A DNA stretch of 64,000 nt, from positions 1 to 64,000 of the forward strand of contig JALWEI010000020.1 in assembly GCA_027014125.1 (NCBI GenBank). Reading direction: 5' to 3'. Below the pieces are notes generated by a model, which saw only the letters and a program-made list of their open reading frames with translations, ran no database searches and had not been told where the DNA came from. A program made the position numbers and the translations under genes. Shown in pieces: positions 1-7,681 of this stretch; the first letter of the stretch is position 1; each line of letters begins with the position of its first letter. The DNA comes from Acidilobaceae archaeon. GTDB lineage: Archaea > Thermoproteota > Thermoprotei_A > Sulfolobales > Acidilobaceae.

Positions 1-43
1 CCTTTTAGCCCCATATTTACCCCCACCCCCAGCTACTCTACCC

Positions 44-481
44 TTGGTGCCCTGCATATTGGCCAGGCTCACCTTTAGAGTGGAGGCGACGAAGAGCAAG
101 AGTGGCGTTCACGCCGAGAGGAGGCTAGTCATAGTCTTCAGGAGTAACGGCAGGGTGGAGAGGATTATAACCGGCGGGGACAGGGTTAAGGGAACGTATA
201 GCAGGGGGTCTGCCTGGATCTCCAGCATAGACCTGGAGCCGGGAGATGTTGCCGTGTATATCAGGCTAGTTAGGGGTCCTAGAGGAAGGATTGGGGGCTA
301 TGCCGAGGTGTACGACCACGAGGGTAAGATGGTCTTCAGGGCTGTTATCAGGAAGAGGAAGGCTAGGGCAAGCATTGGTGACCCCAGCTACTCTGGCTAC
401 GTGGAGAAGGCCATCGAGTTGATAGGTCTTGGCGACTTCATTAGGAAGTATAACTGGTCTACAGCGCCTCGAAGAGGTTAA
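44..481 (+). CDS. Conserved-looking small protein of unknown function
   Basis: Not recognised. The frame encodes about 145 residues, basic and beta-strand rich in the first 110, ending in a short helical part. No signal peptide, membrane helix or metal motif is visible. Starts are ambiguous: TTG at 44, GTG at 47 or TTG at 59, the last giving a natural MARLTFRVE beginning. An A-box-like CATATTTA near 11-18 would put the transcript start around 40, so the message is probably leaderless or nearly so. It ends 28 bases before argS and could be co-transcribed with it. Steady codon use matching argS argues for a real gene; no function is inferred. Confidence 0.6.
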   Translation: MVPCILARLTFRVEATKSKSGVHAERRLVIVFRSNGRVERIITGGDRVKGTYSRGSAWISSIDLEPGDVAVYIRLVRGPRGRIGGYAEVYDHEGKMVFRAVIRKRKARASIGDPSYSGYVEKAIELIGLGDFIRKYNWSTAPRRG

Positions 482-508
482 GACCCCGCCGCCCTCCCTG
501 GGGGGCTC

Positions 509-2488
509 GTGGAGAGGGGCCTGGACGTGGATAGGATGGACCCGGTAAGCCTGGTGATCAGCGAGGGTGCCGAGTACTTCAGCGAGGTCTTCAACCTAGG
601 CGTAGAGGAGGCCTTCAGGCTAATACAGCCACCACCCAGGGAGGAGTACGGAGACCTGTCATTCCCACTCCTAAGGTTCCTCAGGAGGAGCCCGGCCAAC
701 CAGCAGGCCGTCGTGGAGGCATTCAGGGGGAGGATATGGGAGAAGGGTATCAAGTTCATAGATATAGAGGTCACCGGAGGATTCCTGAACATAAGGTTCG
801 AAGAGACGGCGCTAGCTAAGTACGTGTTCGGGTTGATGATAAACGGGTGGAAGCCGGAGCCCATCAGGTCTAGGGAGCCCCGTATTGTAGTGGTTGAGCA
901 CACCAGTGCGAATCCCGTTCACCCACTCCACATGGGCCACGCTAGGAATACAAGCCTCGGCGACACGCTGGCCAGGCTACTAGCGGCTAGGGGGCACAGG
1001 GTAAACAGGAGGTTCTACGTCGACGACGTTGGCAGGCAGGCAGCCGTCGCTGCGCTGGGCTTCAGACTGCTCTCCTCCAGACCCAAGGAGGTGGCGGCTA
1101 GGGTTGGCAGGAAGCCTGATCACGTAGTTGGCTGGGTGTATGCTGTAACCCATACAGCCCTTGATGCGGTTATCCTCAAGTCCAAGCTGGGCGAGGCTGG
1201 AGATGATGAGAGGACTATGCTTGTCAGGGAGCTTGATAAGCTCCTCTCCACACTGGCTAGGCTCAAGGAAGGGTGGCCGTCAGACCTATACGAGGCTATA
1301 GTGTCTGGTGTGGGCTCCCTCACAGACCCTGAGGCAGAGGTATCCTCGATCATGAAGAGGTACGAGGAGGGCCTTGAGCCTGAGAGGAGCCTTGTGAGGG
1401 AGGTTGCAGGCACTGCGCTAGACGGGTTCAGGGAAACACTCTCCAGGATGGGGGTAGACTTTGATGCCTGGGACTGGGAGAGCGACCTGGTCTGGAGCGG
1501 GCTAGTGGCCAAGGTCATAGAGGAGGCTAGGAGGAGCCCCTACCATATCATCTACAAGGGGACTAGCGCCCTCGACATACCAAGGATCGTAGAGGAGCTT
1601 GTCAAGCCTAACCCGGAGTATAGGGCCGCATTCAAGCTCCCCCGCGGCTTCGAGGTCCCCCCGCTTGTCCTGGTTAGGAGCGATGGCACCACTCTCTACA
1701 CCACCAGGGACATAGCCTATAGTATCTACAAGTTCAGGGAGACCGGGGCGGATAGGGTTGTTAACGTTATCGGGGCCGACCAGAGGCTCCCACAGCTCCA
1801 GATAAGACTAGCCCTCCTGGGCCTAGGCTATACCAGGGAGGCCCTCAACATGATCCACTATGACTACGAGATCGTAAGGCTACCCGGCAGGGCGATGAGT
1901 GGGAGGAGGGGCGAGTACGTCACTCTAGACGAGGTCCTCGACGAGGCTAGGCAGAGGGCTAGGGTGGAGGTTGAGAAGAGGAACCCCGGCGCTGACCCCG
2001 GGTGGATCGAGGAGACTGCCGAGAAGATAGCAGTAGGCGCGGTCAGGTTCGCCATGGTCCAGACCAGCGCCTCCAAGCCTATAGTATTCAACGTGGATAA
2101 GGTCCTAGACCTCAAGGAGAACACGGCCCCCTACCTCCAGTACACCCACGCCAGGGCCCACAGCATACTAGAGAAGCTAGGGGGTATAGACTACCACAAC
2201 ATAGACTACACCTCCGCCTCACACCCGGACAGGAGGAGGCTACTCATAACAAGCCTACGCTACCCATACACAGCCGCCAAGGCTGCCGACGACATGGCGC
2301 CCGAGGACCTGGCAACCTACCTCCTCAGGCTGGCCGACATGTTCAACTCCTGGTACCAGAAGGATAGCGTCGTGAGGGACCCCAGCCCTGGAGCTAGGAA
2401 CTTTAAGGCGATGCTAGTCAGACTTGTAAGGGACGTACTAGCCAGCGGCCTGCGCCTACTAGGCGTGGAGCCGCTTAAGAGGATGTAG
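509..2488 (+). CDS. argS: Arginyl-tRNA synthetase
   Basis: Class I aminoacyl-tRNA synthetase charging tRNA-Arg in the cytoplasm. The HIGH signature appears as HMGHA about residue 140, in the typical ArgRS context SANPVHPLHMGHARN. The KMSKS-equivalent loop reads RAMSGRRG, followed by YVTLDEVLD as in the family. The C-terminal DALR anticodon-binding domain is present, with the expected APYLQYTHAR segment before it. Length of about 650 residues is normal. The GTG start at 509 gives MERGLDVDRM; ATG at 537 is an alternative that would shorten it by nine residues. It follows the small gene at 44-481 closely and is followed by a structured spacer. Confidence 0.96.
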   Translation: MERGLDVDRMDPVSLVISEGAEYFSEVFNLGVEEAFRLIQPPPREEYGDLSFPLLRFLRRSPANQQAVVEAFRGRIWEKGIKFIDIEVTGGFLNIRFEETALAKYVFGLMINGWKPEPIRSREPRIVVVEHTSANPVHPLHMGHARNTSLGDTLARLLAARGHRVNRRFYVDDVGRQAAVAALGFRLLSSRPKEVAARVGRKPDHVVGWVYAVTHTALDAVILKSKLGEAGDDERTMLVRELDKLLSTLARLKEGWPSDLYEAIVSGVGSLTDPEAEVSSIMKRYEEGLEPERSLVREVAGTALDGFRETLSRMGVDFDAWDWESDLVWSGLVAKVIEEARRSPYHIIYKGTSALDIPRIVEELVKPNPEYRAAFKLPRGFEVPPLVLVRSDGTTLYTTRDIAYSIYKFRETGADRVVNVIGADQRLPQLQIRLALLGLGYTREALNMIHYDYEIVRLPGRAMSGRRGEYVTLDEVLDEARQRARVEVEKRNPGADPGWIEETAEKIAVGAVRFAMVQTSASKPIVFNVDKVLDLKENTAPYLQYTHARAHSILEKLGGIDYHNIDYTSASHPDRRRLLITSLRYPYTAAKAADDMAPEDLATYLLRLADMFNSWYQKDSVVRDPSPGARNFKAMLVRLVRDVLASGLRLLGVEPLKRM

Positions 2489-2497
2489 GGTTGATGA

Positions 2498-2526
2498 GCT
2501 CGGCATCGCCGAGCCCCCATGGGGCT
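2498..2526 (+). other. Two mutually exclusive hairpins after argS
   Basis: The spacer between argS and the glycosyltransferase holds two perfect stems sharing three bases. The first pairs 2498-2503 with 2509-2514 (GCTCGG/CCGAGC). The second pairs 2512-2517 with 2521-2526 (AGCCCC/GGGGCT). They cannot form fully together. The stretch could be an argS 3' end structure or part of a small RNA. C/D-like boxes also occur around it: TGATGA at 2492-2497 and CTGA at 2546-2549. Nothing proves transcription. Confidence 0.4.
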
Positions 2527-2616
2527 GTGAGGATGGTCTTGAGTGCTGACCCGAACACCCTTAAACCCGGTATTGCCAGCCGTGGTGGTAGAGGGGGCTC
2601 CGGGGACCTAGAGGAG

Positions 2617-3372
2617 ATGATGGTATCCATAGTCATGCCTGCCTACAGGCTGGCTGGGAGGATCGAGGAGTCCATCAGGAGGGTTGAGGAGGTTGCCTCC
2701 TCCCTGGGCCTCCCATACGAGATTATAGTGATAGATGACGGTAGTGATGACGGAACCTACACAGGGATCCAGCGTGCGAGTGACGGTTCTAGGGTTAGGG
2801 GGTACAGGCTCGAGAGGAACTCCGGTAAGGGGGCCGCGCTTAGGTTTGGCTTCACCAAGTCCAGGGGCCAGATAGTGGTGTTCTTCGACGCCGACCTAGA
2901 CATAAGCCCGAGGCAGATCAAGCTCCTAGTGGAGACGCTCAGGGATAGCGGGGCCGATATAGTGGTAACCTCCAAGTGGCACCCAGACTCGGTTACCGAT
3001 GCAAGCCTGACCCGCGCTATACTCAGCAAGGGTTTCTACATGCTGGCCAAGTTGCTCCTGGGCCTGAAGGTGAGTGACACCCAAACAGGGGCCAAGGCGT
3101 TCAGGAGGAAAGTCCTCGAGGATGTGCTATGCCTAGTCAAGACCAGCAGATATGCCTTCGACGTGGAGCTGATCACCGCCGCGTATGCCCGTGGCTATAG
3201 GGCTGTTGAGGTGCCTGCACTGTGGAGGATAAACCTGAGGAAGAGGTTCAGCATGAGAGAGATACTTGTCATGCTTGAGGACCTGATCAGGATAGCGTGG
3301 AGGCATAGAGTGAAGAACCTGTACCGTAGGGGGAAGTGTGAAGGTGGAGACGCTAAGGGTACTCTGGCTTAA
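2617..3372 (+). CDS. Family 2 glycosyltransferase (dolichyl-phosphate sugar synthase type)
   Basis: About 251 residues with a GT-A fold. It starts VSIVMPAYRLAGRIEES, then has the nucleotide-binding VIDDGSDDGT and the metal-binding FFDADLDI. The later TGAKAFRRKVLE segment is typical of dolichyl-phosphate glucose/mannose synthases. These enzymes move a sugar from a nucleotide donor to a polyprenyl phosphate at the inner membrane face for glycan assembly. The ATG at 2617 is preferred because GAGG lies just upstream and an A-box-like CTTAAA sits near 2559-2565. The frame is open back to 2491 but that part looks non-coding. It overlaps the next glycosyltransferase by 35 bases, so the two probably act in one glycan pathway. 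The exact sugar is unknown. Confidence 0.85.
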   Translation: MMVSIVMPAYRLAGRIEESIRRVEEVASSLGLPYEIIVIDDGSDDGTYTGIQRASDGSRVRGYRLERNSGKGAALRFGFTKSRGQIVVFFDADLDISPRQIKLLVETLRDSGADIVVTSKWHPDSVTDASLTRAILSKGFYMLAKLLLGLKVSDTQTGAKAFRRKVLEDVLCLVKTSRYAFDVELITAAYARGYRAVEVPALWRINLRKRFSMREILVMLEDLIRIAWRHRVKNLYRRGKCEGGDAKGTLA

Positions 3373-4483
3373 CTGGAGGTGTATAAGGCACCCCAGGGCG
3401 GGTGGGGCCGAGGTTTACACCCACGAGATCGCCAGGAGGCTGGCGGCCAAGGGCCACGAGGTTGTACTCGTAACAAGCAGGCCTAGGAGGTTGCCGGCTA
3501 GGGAAGATGTGGATGGCTACACTATAGTCAGGAGGGGTGGTAGCCTGACCGTCTACCCGATGGCGGCTGTAACGTATTCTATGCTCAAGAGGAGCGGCTT
3601 CAAGCCGGACCTGGTAGTGGATGAGGTTAACACTATACCCTTCATGACCCCCCTCTACGCCCGGGAGCCGATCGTAATGCTTATCCACCAGCTATGCAGG
3701 GACTGCTGGGGCCCCGCCGTACACCCTCTCCTCTCAAGGCCTGGATGGGCCCTAGAGAGGCTACTCCACAAGGTGTACATCAGGGCGGCTAGAAGGGGGA
3801 GGGTTAGGCTGGTAGTCACCGTGTCCGAGAGCACCAGGGAGGACCTAGAGGAGCTGGGCTATCCTAGTAGCATCATAGAGATTATCTACAATGGGATAGA
3901 CCCGTCTAGGTACCCGGAAGAGGTATGCAGGGCCCCGAAGGAGAAGCTTATAGCCTATGTGGGGAGGATCTCGAGGTATAAGCGCCTGGAGGACCTTCTA
4001 AGGGCGTGGAGTATAGTCGAGTCCTCGGATCCCGAGGCTAGGCTTATCGTTGCTGGTAGGCCTGACCCTGGCTACCTGGCCCGCCTGAGGCGGCTTGCAT
4101 CGGCGCTGGGCCTGTCGAGGGCTTCCCTGCTAGGCGAGGTTGGGGAGAGGGAGAAGCATGAGATATTAGCCAGGGCTGCGGCACTCGTCTACACTTCGCA
4201 GAGGGAGGGGTGGGGTAGGACTGTTATTGAGGCGGGGGCCTGCTATACACCGTCTATAGCTTATAGGGTTCCGGGTCTCCGCGATGCTGTGGTTGACGGG
4301 GTTACCGGTATACTCGTGGAGCCCGGTGATATCGAGGGCCTTGCGCAGGCTATACTGTCGCTCCTCAGCGACCTGGGCCTGGCTTATAGGATGGGGGCTG
4401 CGGCCAGGTCTAGGGCTATGGGATTTACCTGGGACGAGTCTGCTAGGAGGTTCCTGCGATCGGTACTTGGGGCCTTATACTAG
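3338..4483 (+). CDS. Family 4 (GT-B) glycosyltransferase
   Basis: About 381 residues with the two-domain GT-B architecture. The N-terminal half begins RVLWLNWRCIRHPRAGGAE, matching the acceptor-side glycine loop. The C-terminal half has IYNGIDPSRY, LIAYVGRISRYKR and the donor-binding region SQREGWGRTVIEAGAC, with the family E-x7-E pattern. It likely transfers a sugar from a nucleotide donor onto a lipid- or protein-linked glycan, for instance S-layer N-glycans. GTG at 3338 has an AGGGGGA Shine-Dalgarno just upstream, placing the start inside the preceding glycosyltransferase and pointing to translational coupling. Substrate specificity cannot be read from the sequence. Confidence 0.88.
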   Translation: MKVETLRVLWLNWRCIRHPRAGGAEVYTHEIARRLAAKGHEVVLVTSRPRRLPAREDVDGYTIVRRGGSLTVYPMAAVTYSMLKRSGFKPDLVVDEVNTIPFMTPLYAREPIVMLIHQLCRDCWGPAVHPLLSRPGWALERLLHKVYIRAARRGRVRLVVTVSESTREDLEELGYPSSIIEIIYNGIDPSRYPEEVCRAPKEKLIAYVGRISRYKRLEDLLRAWSIVESSDPEARLIVAGRPDPGYLARLRRLASALGLSRASLLGEVGEREKHEILARAAALVYTSQREGWGRTVIEAGACYTPSIAYRVPGLRDAVVDGVTGILVEPGDIEGLAQAILSLLSDLGLAYRMGAAARSRAMGFTWDESARRFLRSVLGALY

Positions 4484-4553
4484 CTAGGAGCTACATATCC
4501 TACATATTGAAGAAGTATTACAAAGAAATTGTAAAGAGAGAGTGGGGGCTGTA

Positions 4554-6194
4554 CTAGCTTAGGCCCGTCTCTACCGGTGGTACTGGGCTTATTCCTCTGG
4601 AGAATATCTCGTAGAATGGGAATATGTAGGCTACTATTATCAGTACTGCCGCGAATATGACCCACATCTTCAGGTTCTCTAGTAGTGGGTTGAACTCTGT
4701 TGTCTCTGGGTGTGGGTTGCCTATCTTCATGCCCTCTATGGCTACTCCCTTGGTCTTGCCGAATAGTAGTGAGCCTAGTACTGCGTACACTGCTGCTACT
4801 CCTCCTGAGAACATTAGTATGGCTCCTATTGCGGAGATCTCCATCGGTAGGATCCACGTTGATGGTAGTAGGCCTCCGTACTCTATGTTGCTGGTCCTCC
4901 TGGGTGCGCCGTGGAGGCCCACGTAGTAGTATGCTAGTGAGAATATGAATAGGCCTATGCTCCATAGTAGTATGTGGCTGTAGGCGGCGGTCTTGCTGAT
5001 TAGCTTCCTCTTGAATAGGTCTGCCAGTAGCGCATAGGTTATGGCTGTGTAGCCTATCACCACCATGTTGCCCACGGTCATGTGGAAGTGGCCGGGCACC
5101 CATGCGGTGTTGTGAACCACCATGTTTAGCTGGTAGCTGGCGTTGATTATTCCGGTGATCCCGCCTATGCCGAATATTATCATCGAGGTCACTAGGCCTA
5201 GGTAGACTGGGTCCTTCCACGGCTGCTTGGCTAGCCACCCTAGTAGGCCGTTGCCTCCTCTGGCCCTGCCTCCCCTCTCCATTGTGGCTAGTATGTTGAA
5301 TCCTGTTAACATGCTAGGGGTTGCTACTATTAGGGTTAGTATGGTGTGCATGAACTTGTACTCTGCCGCTAGACCGGGGTCTGTGAACTGGTGGTGGAGG
5401 CCTACCGGTGTTGATGCTAGGATGAATAGTATGAATGCCACTTTGGCCATAGACTCGCTGAATAGCGGTACTCCCAGCTTCTTGGGTATTAGGTAGTACC
5501 ACATTGCGACTACTGGTAGGAGCCAGAAGTATACTAGGGCGTGGCCGAAGAACCAGAACCAGGTCCTGGTTTCTAGGACGTCTACGTGCTTGCCGAACAT
5601 GCTCATCGGTATGAAGTCCTTCAGGACTGTTATGACTAGGGGGGTGGTGGCCTCGATCCATACTATGAATGTTGCTAGCAGGCCGTAGATCGCTATGGGC
5701 GTGCCCACGCCTGGGTTGAGCCTCCTCCACTGTAGGTACTGCTTGACGAAGGCCGCTATGAAGACCCAGCTGCCCAGTATGAGTAGCGCGGCTCCCCAGT
5801 AGAAGCCTGGGTGCGCCGTCATGGGGGCGTAGAACGTGTATAGCACGTTTGCCTTACCCGCTAGTATGACTATTGTCGCCATCACGCCTCCTACGAGCAT
5901 CATTGCTAGTGATAGTGCTAGTAGCCTCTTGTCTAGCTCCACCTTCAGGATCCTGGGGCTTATGAACGCCGCTAGGCCAGTGATCCAGTATATCGGTATT
6001 GCTACTGCTAGGCACACGCCGTGGCAGGTTAGTATCCTGTAGTATGTCGAGTCGCTGACTTCTAGGGCTCCTGGTAGGCTTAGGAATGGGACCCTGTTGA
6101 GAGCCTGTAGGAGGCCGAAGGTGCCTCCTACCGCCATTATCACGAAGGAGAATGCTATTGTTATCTTAGCGAATAGTTCCTCGTTAACCCTCAT
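4554..6194 (-). CDS. Cytochrome ba3-type oxidase subunit I
   Basis: Haem-copper oxygen reductase catalytic subunit, 546 residues with many membrane helices. Low-spin haem ligands are H58 (LTCHGV) and H371. H369 is the high-spin haem ligand in PGHFH. The CuB site has H218, H267 and H268. Y222 follows in GHALVYFWLLP, as in the B-type (ba3) family where the usual HPEVY glutamate is absent. It reduces oxygen to water with proton pumping. It is the last gene of the oxidase operon. Its ATG overlaps the end of subunit II by 11 bases, suggesting coupled translation. Downstream is a convergent glycosyltransferase. Confidence 0.95.
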   Translation of the reverse strand: MRVNEELFAKITIAFSFVIMAVGGTFGLLQALNRVPFLSLPGALEVSDSTYYRILTCHGVCLAVAIPIYWITGLAAFISPRILKVELDKRLLALSLAMMLVGGVMATIVILAGKANVLYTFYAPMTAHPGFYWGAALLILGSWVFIAAFVKQYLQWRRLNPGVGTPIAIYGLLATFIVWIEATTPLVITVLKDFIPMSMFGKHVDVLETRTWFWFFGHALVYFWLLPVVAMWYYLIPKKLGVPLFSESMAKVAFILFILASTPVGLHHQFTDPGLAAEYKFMHTILTLIVATPSMLTGFNILATMERGGRARGGNGLLGWLAKQPWKDPVYLGLVTSMIIFGIGGITGIINASYQLNMVVHNTAWVPGHFHMTVGNMVVIGYTAITYALLADLFKRKLISKTAAYSHILLWSIGLFIFSLAYYYVGLHGAPRRTSNIEYGGLLPSTWILPMEISAIGAILMFSGGVAAVYAVLGSLLFGKTKGVAIEGMKIGNPHPETTEFNPLLENLKMWVIFAAVLIIVAYIFPFYEIFSRGISPVPPVETGLS

Positions 6195-6765
6195 CCACGA
6201 TCACCCCCTTAAACTCTAGGTACTTAACCTCCGAGAACTTTCCTAGATCATCCGTTGTACCGATTGAATCTCCAGATAGTAAGGTATTTGTCCTCTTTAT
6301 CTCCAGCTCTGCCTGCATGAACTGGTGGCCGACGCCGCAGTACTCGTGGCATATGATGAGGTACTTGCCCTCTGCGTTCTTCGGTGGCTCCCATACGAAC
6401 TCTGCGACGTAGCCTGGTATCACCATGACGTTAACGTTTGTCCCTACTATCTCGAAGCCGTGTACTACGTCTTTGCTCGTTATTCTGAACTCTATCCTTA
6501 CCGGGTCTTCTAGGACTATCTTATTGGGGTTCCAGAAGAATTGCCCTGCTAGTATGTTCACCTGGTATATTCCGGGGCCTAGCTGTTTTACTCCGGGCTG
6601 GAAGTTCTCTGTGAGTGTCCCCACGTCTATTGGCGTGGCGTTGCACGCTGGGTTTAGGTCTAGCGCTATGCCGTAGTAGGCTAGTGATGCTGCCATACCT
6701 GCGACTATGGCTGAGACGATCACGATCCACACGTACTCGTATATCACTCCCTCGTCATTTGCCAT
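6184..6765 (-). CDS. Cytochrome ba3-type oxidase subunit II (CuA)
   Basis: 193 residues: one N-terminal membrane anchor (about residues 11-33) and an extracellular cupredoxin domain. The binuclear CuA site is complete: H102, then C139-x3-C143-x3-H147-x2-M150 in CHEYCGVGHQFM. This domain takes electrons from a cytochrome c or copper protein and passes them to subunit I. The single short anchor instead of a hairpin is typical of ba3-type enzymes. The start codon overlaps the end of the small subunit gene by 11 bases (ATGGCAAATGA), the same overlap length as with subunit I downstream. Confidence 0.95.
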   Translation of the reverse strand: MANDEGVIYEYVWIVIVSAIVAGMAASLAYYGIALDLNPACNATPIDVGTLTENFQPGVKQLGPGIYQVNILAGQFFWNPNKIVLEDPVRIEFRITSKDVVHGFEIVGTNVNVMVIPGYVAEFVWEPPKNAEGKYLIICHEYCGVGHQFMQAELEIKRTNTLLSGDSIGTTDDLGKFSEVKYLEFKGVIVDEG

Positions 6766-6883
6766 AGAATAATCCCCCCTCTAGTAGCCTATTGAGCACG
6801 ATTATCCATGATACTAGGAGGAGTACTGCCCATCCTACCATTAGTGTTAGGGCTCCCTTGCCTGTTGATTCTTTTCTATTCAC
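6755..6883 (-). CDS. Small single-helix oxidase subunit (IIa-like)
   Basis: A 42-residue frame too short for usual gene calls. It has a polar basic N-terminus (MNRKESTGKG), one hydrophobic helix at about residues 11-30 (ALTLMVGWAVLLLVSWIIVL), then NRLLEGG. Thermus ba3 oxidase has a 34-residue one-helix subunit IIa in the same operon, and position and size here match. GTG at 6883 is preceded by GGGTGAT four bases upstream, a strong archaeal Shine-Dalgarno. The stop overlaps the subunit II start. An A-box lies about 60 bases upstream. Homology to IIa is inferred from context and topology, not residue identity. Confidence 0.75.
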   Translation of the reverse strand: MNRKESTGKGALTLMVGWAVLLLVSWIIVLNRLLEGGLFYGK

Positions 6884-6940
6884 TGCAATCACCCGGACCG
6901 GGCTGGGGTATCTGGTATTGGGAAAAAGGGTGTGGACCCA

Positions 6941-6948
6941 TATATATT
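6941..6948 (-). promoter_or_regulatory. A-box promoter of the ba3 oxidase operon
   Basis: On the minus strand the sequence reads AATATATATGG, a consensus archaeal TATA element. Transcription would start about 25 bases downstream, near 6918, giving a leader of roughly 35 bases before the small subunit's GTG at 6883. Confidence 0.6.
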
Positions 6949-6985
6949 TTCATCCGTAAAATACAATTGACCCCCTAATATTCTG

Positions 6986-7582
6986 CTACTTCCTGGCCAC
7001 GAAGTACGCTATCCCGACTATTATCACTAGTATTACTATTGCTATTCCAACTATCTGGCCGAATCCAAGTACCGGGCCAGGTGTCTCGGTCGTGGTCTCA
7101 GCGGCCTCCTCTCCGCCTCCGGCTTGTGTCTCCTCTGGCTGGGTTGTCTGCGTCTCTTCGGCTGGAGCCTGCGTCTGGGTTTGTTGGGTTGTTTCTTGTC
7201 CTCCTGCCTGGCCACCCTCGTATATGCTCTTGAGGTATTGGTAGATTATTTGGAAGTCTGGGTTGTCTATTGTGCCGGCTGCGGAGCTTTTAGCCATCTC
7301 CGCCATCATCTCATCATAGCTATTGAAGGTCTTGCCGAAATAGTTGACCTCGCTACTCACAGCCTCATCCAGGCTCCCATACTTAGTCTTCCACTCCTGG
7401 AACAACGCCACCACATCATCCCAGGCAGGAGCAACACCACCATTATGACAACCAGTACAACCCAACTGCTCAAACTTCTGCCTAGCCTCCTCCCCACTAG
7501 GCTGCGCAACACCCAACAACGCTGGGGTGGCTAGTGTTAGTATGAATAGTGTGAGTAGTATTATGCCGCCCCTACTAGCCAT
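6986..7582 (-). CDS. Membrane-anchored monohaem cytochrome c
   Basis: 198 residues. A signal peptide (residues 1-26, ending GVAQ) precedes a small cytochrome c domain with the covalent haem motif C42-T-G-C45-H46. Met92, Met93 or Met96 could be the sixth ligand. A Thr/Gln/Glu-rich linker (about 118-165) follows, then a C-terminal helix (about 172-195) ending ARK. The haem would sit outside the cell on a flexible tether. Its place just upstream of the oxidase operon, same strand, suggests it delivers electrons to CuA of subunit II. No cytochrome c maturation genes are in this window. ATG at 7582 has its own upstream A-box. Confidence 0.88.
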   Translation of the reverse strand: MASRGGIILLTLFILTLATPALLGVAQPSGEEARQKFEQLGCTGCHNGGVAPAWDDVVALFQEWKTKYGSLDEAVSSEVNYFGKTFNSYDEMMAEMAKSSAAGTIDNPDFQIIYQYLKSIYEGGQAGGQETTQQTQTQAPAEETQTTQPEETQAGGGEEAAETTTETPGPVLGFGQIVGIAIVILVIIVGIAYFVARK

Positions 7583-7633
7583 GCCCTGCTCCCTCCCTGT
7601 CCTGTTTCTGGTAGCTAGTGATTTACAAATACA

Positions 7634-7643
7634 GATATATATG
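7634..7643 (-). promoter_or_regulatory. A-box promoter of the cytochrome c gene
   Basis: Minus-strand CATATATATC is a good archaeal TATA element about 52 bases upstream of the cytochrome c ATG. The predicted transcript start is near 7612. It means the cytochrome can be expressed separately from the oxidase operon, which has its own A-box at 6941-6948. Confidence 0.5.
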
Positions 7644-7681
7644 CTATGTTCCAGTATCTTGGCTTCCGTGTTGAATTACCC

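Noticed and set aside
4480-5238. Long minus-strand frame of 252 codons
   Set aside because: It lies in another frame across the oxidase subunit I gene, has unnatural composition rich in Arg, His and Asn, and no family features.
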